Below, in pieces: positions 6,386 to 12,539 of a stretch of 12,885 nucleotides of DNA. Within the stretch, counting starts at the first letter, position 1, and the number at the start of each line of letters is the position of its first letter. A program made the translations under genes and the position numbers. Below the pieces are notes generated by a model, which saw only the letters and a list, made by a program, of their open reading frames with translations, was not told where the DNA came from and searched no databases. The stretch lies in the NCBI RefSeq assembly GCF_036565765.1, contig NZ_DATCXP010000254.1; one strand, 5' to 3'. This DNA is from Terrimesophilobacter sp036565765 (GTDB lineage Bacteria; Actinomycetota; Actinomycetes; Actinomycetales; Microbacteriaceae).

Positions 6386-6906
6386 GAGGCTCTCCGTCTG
6401 ATTCCTGGTGCGATTTGGCGGAACAATGCCGCGCCGGCCCGTTCGATCATCCCGAGCACCATGTCGAACATCGCGGTGTCGGAGTAGTACGGGTCCTGCA
6501 CGTCGAGGAGTGCGGCCTGCTCCTGGTCGAAGCTGAGGAGCAGCTGCACCTTTCCGCGGTCCTGCTCGGTGGTCGCCCACGACTTCAGGATGCGCTCCTG
6601 GCTCCTGTCGAACACGACGACGAGGTCGAGGTGGTCGAACCAGTCGGGGTCGAACTGCTTCGCGCGGTGGCCGATGTCGTGGTAGCCGTGGGCGGTGAGC
6701 GCGGCGAGGGTCCGCTCGTCGGAGTTCTCTCCGACATGCCAGTCCCCGGTTCCCGCCGACATCACGGTGATGGAGCCTGCGTAGCCGGCTCGCCTCACGA
6801 GCTCCCTGAACACGACCTCCGCCATCGGCGACCGGCAGATGTTGCCGGTGCAGACGAAGCAGATTCTGAACAGAGCGGATTCGTCGAGGGTGCGATCGAA
6901 GCTCAT
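6382..6906 (-). CDS. Low-molecular-weight protein tyrosine phosphatase
   Basis: Cytoplasmic phosphatase that hydrolyses phosphotyrosine through a phosphocysteine intermediate. The 174 residues begin with a short extension and then show the P-loop C-T-G-N-I-C-R-S (C19 nucleophile, R25) followed by PMAE. The DPY loop is at 138-140 (D138 as general acid, Y140-Y141 as specificity tyrosines). SAGT (50-53) and the DIGHRAKQF stretch (77-85) are also typical of the family. The DPYY loop favours a tyrosine phosphatase over an arsenate reductase. ATG at 6906 is preceded by GGGAG (6920-6916, spacing 9); the same bases read as GAGAAT (6918-6913), 6 nt from the ATG, could instead be a leaderless -10. The stop overlaps the purB start. 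In actinobacteria such enzymes act in polysaccharide export, secretion or signalling; no matching kinase gene is in the window. Confidence 0.94.
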   Translation of the reverse strand: MSFDRTLDESALFRICFVCTGNICRSPMAEVVFRELVRRAGYAGSITVMSAGTGDWHVGENSDERTLAALTAHGYHDIGHRAKQFDPDWFDHLDLVVVFDRSQERILKSWATTEQDRGKVQLLLSFDQEQAALLDVQDPYYSDTAMFDMVLGMIERAGAALFRQIAPGIRRRAS

Positions 6907-7054
6907 GGCCCCATTCTCCCGCAGTTTCCTGGCAGGGCGCACTCTCCTCCCGCACAGGCGACCGCCGCCCGGGACTCTCCCCGGTTGCGCTCGCAGCATC
7001 AGAGTGACCGGCCGAGCCGCGCAACGATGGGTTCCGGATGGCGGAAGGGGAACG

Positions 7055-7330
7055 ATGGAACCGGCGGAGCTCACGACGACGAAAGTCCTGGAGATCCTTC
7101 TCGAACAGCAGTTGAGCGGCCTCGCGATACTGCGCGGCGAGGCCGAACAGGCCATCCGGTCGCGGCAGGCCGAGCCGCCTCCCGCCCAGTGGCGGGGAGT
7201 CGCGCGGATCGCCTATGACGGTGTCGTGCGGGAGCTGGACTCGGAACTGGAGCGCGCTGCGGGGTCGCTGCGGGAAGCCGAGTCACAGACCAGGAGAGCG
7301 CTCGCGACGCTCGGGCACCGTGTCGGATGA
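7055..7330 (+). CDS. WXG100-like helical-hairpin protein
   Basis: A 91-residue protein built almost entirely of predicted helix. Helix 1 spans about 5-38, a proline-rich turn EPPPAQ is at 40-45, then the W-R-G motif (W46-G48) begins helix 2 (about 47-87). Size, central WxG turn and hairpin layout are those of the WXG100/ESAT-6-type partners of type VII secretion. The usual C-terminal YxxxD/E signal is absent here, but the overlapping downstream protein has one. In known pairs only one partner needs the signal. GGAAGGGG (7043-7050) lies 4 nt before the ATG. The last 11 bp overlap the next gene, pointing to co-translation and a stoichiometric complex. Family membership is inferred from pattern, not from a search; a plain coiled-coil protein is the alternative. 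Confidence 0.7.
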   Translation: MEPAELTTTKVLEILLEQQLSGLAILRGEAEQAIRSRQAEPPPAQWRGVARIAYDGVVRELDSELERAAGSLREAESQTRRALATLGHRVG

Positions 7331-8744
7331 CCTCGCCGTCGGGGGGCCGGGTGCGACCAGCGTCCTCACGACCGAGCTGGTCCACCAGTCGTACCGGTTC
7401 TCCGCGCTCCACCAGGGGCTTGGGGGGATGTCGCACCGGCTGGCCGGCCTCGACCGGGTCGTCGGAAACGGTGTTCTGCGTGCCGCCGACGCGCCCCAGA
7501 GCGCGCTCCTTGCGGAGTCGGCGATCGACTCAGCGAGGGTGGCACTGAGTGCCGCGGCCGAGCGCAGTGTGCGACTCGCGCGCGGACTGGCCAGTGCGGC
7601 GGACGGCTATCAGTTCGCCGACCGGTTCGCAGCACGCCTCGGTCAGGAGCTGGCCGCACGCCTCGCCTACGGAGTCGGAGTACTTCTGCCCGTGATCCTC
7701 CTGGCGCTGCTCCCCGGCGCCGTGATCCTCGGCTCGGCCGGAACGGGTGCAGTGCTCGCGATGCCGGAGAAGAGCCGGGCTCGGCTCTTCTCCGCACTCG
7801 GATCGTGGCTCAGGAGCAACAGCGGTGCTCTCTCCGACCCCAAGGTCGTCGAACTCGTTCGAATGACCGTCATGAGCGCCGACGATTTCGGCGGAGGTCT
7901 GCTGGGTGCGCCCCCGGAGCTCGTGCACCTGCTCGGGGATGAGGGTCTCGGTCTCAGCGGCGTCGACACTTCCGCGGCGGTGATCGCTGCGCTCGGCTCG
8001 GATGTCGGACTGCTGCGGGAGACGCCGGTCACCGTGAAGGCGGGCAACACGGCATCCGGCATTCCGAACGCGAGCGGGGTGCAGGATCGGGTCGCGCGGA
8101 TTCCGAAGGAACCCGCGCAGATCCGCATCGACCGCTACTCCTCCCCGGGTGAGCCGGACCGCTTCGAGGTGTACATCGCCGGCACGGCTGACTTGTCACT
8201 GTCCGGCGACCGCGAGCCCTGGGACATGACGAGCAACCTGACGGCGCTTGCGGGCGACGGTGCTGGCTCCTATGGGGCCGGCTCCTACCGCGCCGTCGAG
8301 GAGGCGATGCGGCAGGCCGGCATCGGGGCGACCAGCCCGGTGACCTTCACCGGATACTCGCAGGGCGGACTGCTCGCCGCTCAGCTCGCGGCGAGCGGCG
8401 ACTACACGGTCGACGGCCTTGTGACGCTGGGAGCCCCCGCCGGGCAAGTGGCCGTCCCGCACGACATCCCCTACCTCGCGGTCGAGCACACGAACGACCT
8501 GGTCCCGGCGCTCGGCGGCACGTTCGCGTCCTCGGAGCCGGTCGTCGTGCGTCGCGAACTCTTCGACGGCGCGCCACCGACGGGCGGTGCCGTTCTCCCG
8601 GCGCACGAGCTGTCGAACTATCTCGACACGGCCCGGCTCATCGACCACTCGGACAACGAGCAACTGGGCAGGGTGCTCGACCGGCTGCGGCACGCGGAAG
8701 CGGCGACGGTCGACTCGACCGTGTACCTGGCGCGGCGGGAGTGA
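7320..8744 (+). CDS. Alpha/beta hydrolase (lipase-like) with ESX-like N-terminal domain
   Basis: A 474-residue three-part protein. Residues about 12-110 form helices with the layout of a WXG100/LXG-type domain, ending in Y-Q-F-A-D (97-101), which fits the type VII export motif YxxxD. A hydrophobic segment at about 117-147 could cross a membrane. Residues about 265-440 look like an alpha/beta hydrolase: YIAGTADLS (285-293), nucleophile elbow G-Y-S-Q-G-G (345-350, S347), candidate acid D393 in HTNDLVPAL and candidate histidine H429 in PAHELSNYL, with spacing like lipases, cutinases or PE-PPE-type esterases. The substrate is unknown; an ester or lipid is likely. GTG at 7320 is the most plausible start and overlaps the upstream WXG100-like gene by 11 bp; its ribosome site is poor, as expected of coupled translation. 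The stop is 4 bp from the convergent holin-like gene. Confidence 0.78.
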   Translation: MSDDLAVGGPGATSVLTTELVHQSYRFSALHQGLGGMSHRLAGLDRVVGNGVLRAADAPQSALLAESAIDSARVALSAAAERSVRLARGLASAADGYQFADRFAARLGQELAARLAYGVGVLLPVILLALLPGAVILGSAGTGAVLAMPEKSRARLFSALGSWLRSNSGALSDPKVVELVRMTVMSADDFGGGLLGAPPELVHLLGDEGLGLSGVDTSAAVIAALGSDVGLLRETPVTVKAGNTASGIPNASGVQDRVARIPKEPAQIRIDRYSSPGEPDRFEVYIAGTADLSLSGDREPWDMTSNLTALAGDGAGSYGAGSYRAVEEAMRQAGIGATSPVTFTGYSQGGLLAAQLAASGDYTVDGLVTLGAPAGQVAVPHDIPYLAVEHTNDLVPALGGTFASSEPVVVRRELFDGAPPTGGAVLPAHELSNYLDTARLIDHSDNEQLGRVLDRLRHAEAATVDSTVYLARRE

Positions 8745-8748
8745 AGGA

Positions 8749-9147
8749 TCAGCGACGGCCGACGAGAGGGCGCAGCAGGATGCCGATCAGCCAGCTGAGC
8801 AGCGCGAGCACGAGCGCCCCGAGAACGCCGGACCACAGGAAATCATCGACGTGCAGGCCGAATCCGATGAGACCGGAGATCCAGCTGACCAGCAGAAGGA
8901 GCAGGGCGTTGACGACGAGCGCGATGAGGCCGAGCGTGAGGATGTAGATCGGGAACGCGACGATCCTGATGAAGTTGCCGATCACGCCGTTCACGATGCC
9001 GAAGATCAGGGCAACGAGCAGGTAGGTGAGCACGACGGCCAACGTGTCGCCGGGCGCGAAGGCCGTTACGGCGACGCCGGGAACGATGAGCGTCGTCAGC
9101 CAGAGCGCGAGGGCATTGATGAGAAGGCGGACCAGGAATCTCGACAT
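8749..9147 (-). CDS. Four-helix membrane protein, phage-holin-4/YvlD family
   Basis: A 132-residue integral membrane protein with hydrophobic helices at about 8-28, 36-57, 64-90 and 104-126, and a basic tail (RPLVGRR). The stretch FGIVNGVIGNFIRIVAFPI (49-67) followed by TLGLIALVVNALLL is the hallmark of the family annotated as mycobacterial 4-TM phage holin or YvlD. Despite the name, most members are ordinary chromosomal genes of unknown, possibly envelope-stress-related, function, and nothing phage-like is nearby. The ATG at 9147 has no ribosome site but lies 6 nt after a -10 element, so it is probably leaderless. It is divergent from hisC and convergent with the hydrolase. Confidence 0.9.
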   Translation of the reverse strand: MSRFLVRLLINALALWLTTLIVPGVAVTAFAPGDTLAVVLTYLLVALIFGIVNGVIGNFIRIVAFPIYILTLGLIALVVNALLLLLVSWISGLIGFGLHVDDFLWSGVLGALVLALLSWLIGILLRPLVGRR

Positions 9148-9153
9148 CTGACA

Positions 9154-9183
9154 ACTATGCCCTGCGGGCTCCGGTCCACGCAA
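9154..9183 (-). promoter_or_regulatory. Leaderless promoter of the holin-like gene
   Basis: On the minus strand TTGCGT (9183-9178) and CATAGT (9159-9154) are separated by 18 nt, and the ATG at 9147 follows the -10 after 6 nt. The geometry is the same as for the serine hydrolase gene (CATAAT-N6-ATG). No Shine-Dalgarno sequence fits the space. The hisC promoter lies directly behind it in the opposite direction, so the two RNA polymerase sites nearly touch. Confidence 0.5.
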
Positions 9184-9209
9184 CGAGCCCCGTCGCGACG
9201 CGCGGCAAT

Positions 9210-9215
9210 TAGGCT
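9210..9215 (+). promoter_or_regulatory. -10 element of hisC, probably leaderless
   Basis: TAGGCT fits TANNNT and ends 7 nt before the GTG start of hisC, which puts the first transcribed base at or beside the start codon. No clear -35 is seen at the expected distance (around 9187-9192), which is common for actinobacterial promoters. The extended word TAGGCTGGACG recurs with one change at 4104-4114. Confidence 0.45.
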
Positions 9216-9222
9216 GGACGCT

Positions 9223-10329
9223 GTGACAGACTCCTCCAGCAGCCCCCGAGTCCGGTTCCGCCCCGAGATTCTCGCGAGCGCGCCATACCGGCAGGGCAAA
9301 CCGGCTCCGGTCGACTCCTTCAAGCTCTCCTCGAACGAGAACCCGTTCGAGCCGATCCCGGCCGTGCTCGAGGCGATCGCCGCCTCCGCGATCAATCGAT
9401 ACCCGGATGCCGCAGCCACCCTCCTGAGCGAGCGTCTCGCCGAGCGCTTCGGGGTGCCGCGCGCCGAGGTTCACGTCGGGTCGGGATCGGTGTCGATCCT
9501 CGCGCAGCTCATTCAGGCCGCCGCGGGCCCCGGCGACGAAGTGCTGTACTCCTGGCGGTCGTTCGAGGCCTACCCCGGCCTCGTGACGGTCGCCGGCGCC
9601 CTGAGCGTTCGCGTGCCGAACCTGCCCGATCACCGCCACGACCTTCCCGCGATGGCCGCCGCCATCACCGACCGCACGCGCGTCGTGATCGTGTGCACGC
9701 CGAACAACCCGACGAGCACGATCGTCACGGCGGGCGAGTTCGAAGAGTTCATGGCCTCGGTGCCGAGCGATCTTCTCGTCGTCCTCGATGAGGCCTACGT
9801 CGAGTTCGTGACGGACCCCACCGCGGTGAACGGCAGGGAGCTGGTCGGGAAGTACCCGAACCTCGTGATCCTCCGCACCTTCTCGAAGGCGTACGGCCTC
9901 GCCGGCCTGCGCGTCGGCTACGCGGTCGGACCGGAAGCGATCCTCGACGCCGCCCGGGCGACCGCGATTCCGCTCTCGGTGACCGAGCCGGCCCAGCGTG
10001 CCGCGATCGCCGCGCTCGACCACGAGGCAGAGCTCATGGACCGGGTCTCCGTGATCACACGGCGGAGGGACGAGCTCTGGGAGGCCGTCGTCGGGCAGGG
10101 CTGGCCGGTCCCCCGCCCGCAGGGGAATTTCCTGTGGTTCGCGACCGGGGCGAACACCGATGCCGCGAACGAGCTGTTCCTTCGCAACGGAATCGTGGGC
10201 CGCTCGCTCGCTCCCGACGGCATCCGCGTGTCGATCGGCGAGGCGGAGTCTGTGGAAAGGCTCCTGGCGGGTTCTGCCGAGATTGTGGAGAAGCTACCAA
10301 GTGTGCTCTCGGGCGCCGCGTTAGATTAG
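9223..10329 (+). CDS. hisC: Histidinol-phosphate / aromatic aminotransferase
   Basis: PLP-dependent fold-type I aminotransferase of 368 residues, cytoplasmic. It would convert histidinol phosphate and 2-oxoglutarate reversibly to imidazole acetol phosphate and glutamate, or transaminate phenylpyruvate. Motifs: KLSSNENPF (34-42), RYPD (59-62), TPNNPT (159-164), LDEAYVEF (188-195, D189 contacts the PLP ring), FSKAYGLAGLR (220-230, with K222 the Schiff-base lysine and R230 binding phosphate) and GIRVSIG (333-339) with the substrate-binding Arg. No other his gene is nearby. Actinobacteria often carry such stand-alone copies that act as aromatic aminotransferases (Pat/HisC2), so the histidine role is uncertain. 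GTG at 9223 is chosen because it follows a -10 by 7 nt and starts just before the conserved region. The last codons overlap a promoter element for the downstream operon. Confidence 0.93.
   Translation: MTDSSSSPRVRFRPEILASAPYRQGKPAPVDSFKLSSNENPFEPIPAVLEAIAASAINRYPDAAATLLSERLAERFGVPRAEVHVGSGSVSILAQLIQAAAGPGDEVLYSWRSFEAYPGLVTVAGALSVRVPNLPDHRHDLPAMAAAITDRTRVVIVCTPNNPTSTIVTAGEFEEFMASVPSDLLVVLDEAYVEFVTDPTAVNGRELVGKYPNLVILRTFSKAYGLAGLRVGYAVGPEAILDAARATAIPLSVTEPAQRAAIAALDHEAELMDRVSVITRRRDELWEAVVGQGWPVPRPQGNFLWFATGANTDAANELFLRNGIVGRSLAPDGIRVSIGEAESVERLLAGSAEIVEKLPSVLSGAALD
10322..10327 (+). promoter_or_regulatory. Candidate -10 for the 2-oxo-acid dehydrogenase operon
   Basis: TAGATT fits TANNNT and overlaps the final codons of hisC. 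Transcription would start near 10334, leaving a leader of about 77 nt before the E1 alpha GTG. No good -35 is visible. The leader contains tandem CCGACCGGC words that could bind a regulator. Confidence 0.33.
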
Positions 10330-10365
10330 AACCTTGGCGCCCAGACCCGAAGGTCCGGCGTCTTC

Positions 10366-10385
10366 CCGACCGGCACCGACCGGCG
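10366..10385 (+). repeat. Tandem 10-nt repeat in the pdhA leader
   Basis: CCGACCGGCA (10366-10375) is followed directly by CCGACCGGCG (10376-10385), differing only in the last base. The word CCGGCGTC occurs at 10355-10362 and again at 10380-10387, exactly 25 nt apart. These repeats lie between the likely transcription start and the ribosome site of E1 alpha. Role unknown: operator, leader structure or chance in GC-rich DNA. Confidence 0.5.
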
Positions 10386-10410
10386 TCGAACGACTGGAGC
10401 GAGGTCGCAC

Positions 10411-11544
10411 GTGGCAGAACCTGCACCGATGATTCAGCTGCTCGCTGCCGATGGATCGCTCAATACGGCCGATCCGGTTGCCGCGGAGTACCTGCCGTAC
10501 ATCGACGCACTCGGCGAGGCCGAGCTGGCGAGGTTCTACCGGGACATGGTCGTCATCCGGCGTTTCGACGTCGAGGCCGCGAACCTCCAGCGTCAGGGCG
10601 AGATGGGGCTGTGGGTTCCGAGCATGGGCCAGGAGGCCGCCCAGGTCGGGTCCGGCCACGCGCTGCGGGCGCAGGACCACGTGTTCCCCGCCTACCGCGA
10701 GCACGCCGTGGGCATGATCCGCGGGCTCGACGTTCTCGACGTGATCCGGATGCTGCGGGGTGTCACGCACGGTGGCTGGGACCCCGCGAAGACGGGCAAC
10801 TTCCACCTGTACACGCTCGTGATCGGCTCGCAGGTCCTGCACGCGACCGGCTATGCGATGGGTGTCGGGCTCGACGGGCTGAGCGGGACGGGCGATGCAG
10901 AGCGGGACCAGGCCGTCATCGTCTACTTCGGCGACGGTGCGACCTCTCAGGGCGACGTCAGCGAGGCGTTCGTGTTCGCCGCGAGTTACCGGACCCCGCA
11001 GCTGTTCTTCCTGCAGAACAACCACTGGGCGATCTCGGTGCCGGTCAGCGTTCAATCGCGCACCCCGCTGTACCTGCGCGGCGAGGGCTTCGGCATCCCG
11101 AGCGTCCAGATCGACGGGAATGACGTGCTTGCAAGCTACGCGGTGTCCCGCAGGAACCTCGACGAGGCACGGTCCGGTTCCGGCCCGCGGCTGATCGAAG
11201 CGCTCACCTACCGGATCGGCGCGCACACCTCCTCGGACGACCCGACGAAGTACCGGGAGTCTGCCGAGCTCGCGAGCTGGGTAGCGCGTGATCCGATCGA
11301 GCGCTATGCGACCTGGCTCAAGGGTCGCGGTGTCGGCCCGGAGTTCTTCGAGGGCGTTCGCGTGGAGGCGGAGGACTTCGCCTCGGACATCCGCAAGCGC
11401 ACCCTCGAACTCGAGACACCGCCGGCTTCGCTCATGTTCGACAACGTCTACTCCGAGCCGCATCCGCTCGCGACCGAGCAGAAACGCTGGCTCGAGGAGT
11501 ACGAGGCGTCGATGAGTTCCGGACCGGCGGGGGTGGACTCGTGA
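10411..11544 (+). CDS. pdhA: 2-oxo-acid dehydrogenase E1 alpha (pyruvate or branched-chain type)
   Basis: Alpha subunit of the thiamine-diphosphate-dependent E1 component, which decarboxylates a 2-oxo acid and passes the acyl group to lipoyl-E2. The 377 residues include RRFD (50-53), LQRQGEMG (59-66), SMGQEAAQVGS (71-81), the ThDP/Mg motif from GDGATSQGD (174-182) to the paired Asn (203-204), NNHWAISVP, and HTSSDDPTKYR (272-282), the loop that is phosphorylated in mitochondrial homologues. This two-subunit E1 differs from the single-chain AceE used for pyruvate in many actinobacteria, so a branched-chain (Bkd) role is a serious alternative. GTG at 10411 has GAGG (10401-10404) 6 nt upstream; an ATG at 10429 is possible but lacks such a site. 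The stop overlaps the E1 beta start as GTGA. Confidence 0.93.
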   Translation: MAEPAPMIQLLAADGSLNTADPVAAEYLPYIDALGEAELARFYRDMVVIRRFDVEAANLQRQGEMGLWVPSMGQEAAQVGSGHALRAQDHVFPAYREHAVGMIRGLDVLDVIRMLRGVTHGGWDPAKTGNFHLYTLVIGSQVLHATGYAMGVGLDGLSGTGDAERDQAVIVYFGDGATSQGDVSEAFVFAASYRTPQLFFLQNNHWAISVPVSVQSRTPLYLRGEGFGIPSVQIDGNDVLASYAVSRRNLDEARSGSGPRLIEALTYRIGAHTSSDDPTKYRESAELASWVARDPIERYATWLKGRGVGPEFFEGVRVEAEDFASDIRKRTLELETPPASLMFDNVYSEPHPLATEQKRWLEEYEASMSSGPAGVDS

Positions 11545-12524
11545 GCGATCTGAGGGAACTCCCCCTCGCGAAGGCGCTCAATGCGGGGCTCCGCAAGGCG
11601 CTGGCGGATGACGACAGGGTCCTGCTCATGGGCGAGGACATCGGCCCGCTTGGCGGAGTGTTCCGCGTCACCGAGGGGCTGCAGGCCGAGTTCGGACCGC
11701 GCCGCGTCATGGACACGCCTCTGGCGGAATCCGGCATCGTGGGAACCGCGATCGGCCTCGCGATGCGCGGCTACCGTCCGGTGTGCGAGATCCAGTTCGA
11801 CGGGTTCATCTTCCCCGGTTTCGACCAGATCACCTCCCAGCTCGCGAAACTCACGAACCGGCACGAGGGCACCCTCCAGCTGCCCGTCGTCATCCGGGTT
11901 CCCTACGGCGGGCACATCGGCGCGATCGAACATCACCAGGAGAGCCCCGAGGCGTACTTCGCACACACCCCCGGCCTGCGCCTGGTGAGCCCGAGCACCC
12001 CGCATGACGCCTACTGGATGATCCAGGAGGCGTGCCTCTCGAACGACCCCGTGCTGTTCTTCGAGCCGAAGAGCCGCTACTGGCACAAGGGGCCGGTGGA
12101 TTTCGGCTCCAGTGGCGTGCCGTTGCACGCGAGCCGCGTCGTCCGCCCGGGTACCGATGTCACGCTCGTCGGGCACGGCGCGATGATCACGGTCCTGCTG
12201 CAGGCCGCGCAGATCGCCGAGTCGGAGGGGACGAGCGTTGAGGTCGTCGACCTGCGCTCGCTCTCCCCCATCGACTACGGGCCGATTCTGGAGTCCGTGC
12301 GCAAGACCGGGAGGATCGTCGTAGCCTCGGAAGCTCCGGGCTTCGTGAGCGTGTCGTCCGAGATCGCCGCAACGGTCGCCGAGAGGGCGTTCTACTCGCT
12401 CGAGGCTCCGGTGCTCCGGGTCACCGGGTTCGACGTCCCGTTCCCGCCGGCCAGGCTGGAGACCCTCTTCCTCCCCGACGCGGATCGCGTGCTCGAGGCC
12501 GTCGACCGCGCCATGGCGTACTGA
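11541..12524 (+). CDS. pdhB: 2-oxo-acid dehydrogenase E1 beta
   Basis: Beta subunit of the alpha2beta2 E1 enzyme; it shares the thiamine diphosphate site with E1 alpha and catalyses reductive acylation of the E2 lipoyl group. The 327 residues, standard for the family, show LMGEDIGPLGGVFRVTEGL (29-47), the cofactor-activating Glu in PLAESGI (E63), EIQFDGFIFPGFDQ (83-96), PYGGHIGAIEHHQESPEA (121-138) with the active-site His pair at 131-132, and a C-terminal transketolase-like domain with VVDLRSLSPID (235-245). GTG at 11541 overlaps the E1 alpha stop by 4 nt, so the two subunits are translationally coupled, which suits their equal stoichiometry. The pyruvate or branched-chain preference is not visible. 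Confidence 0.95.
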   Translation: MSDLRELPLAKALNAGLRKALADDDRVLLMGEDIGPLGGVFRVTEGLQAEFGPRRVMDTPLAESGIVGTAIGLAMRGYRPVCEIQFDGFIFPGFDQITSQLAKLTNRHEGTLQLPVVIRVPYGGHIGAIEHHQESPEAYFAHTPGLRLVSPSTPHDAYWMIQEACLSNDPVLFFEPKSRYWHKGPVDFGSSGVPLHASRVVRPGTDVTLVGHGAMITVLLQAAQIAESEGTSVEVVDLRSLSPIDYGPILESVRKTGRIVVASEAPGFVSVSSEIAATVAERAFYSLEAPVLRVTGFDVPFPPARLETLFLPDADRVLEAVDRAMAY

Positions 12525-12539
12525 CCGTAAGGACAAGCG

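Noticed and set aside
5072..6487. Plus-strand open frame (471 codons) opposite purB
   Set aside because: Shadow frame: composition rich in Val, Leu, Arg, Asp, Glu and Gly with no motif, lying over a perfectly conserved purB.
6386..7024. 5' extension of the purB reading frame
   Set aside because: The frame is open upstream of 6385 but overlaps the phosphatase in another frame and lacks conservation; the ATGA junction and SPLDGRY N-terminus set the real start.
8749..9147. Holin-like gene as evidence of a prophage
   Set aside because: No lysin, integrase, structural gene or attachment repeat nearby; this family is common on actinobacterial chromosomes.
10321..11463. Minus-strand open frame opposite E1 alpha
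   Set aside because: Shadow of a strongly conserved gene; no recognisable domain or ribosome site.
11448..12536. Minus-strand open frame opposite E1 beta
   Set aside because: Same reasoning: antisense frame kept open by GC-rich codons.
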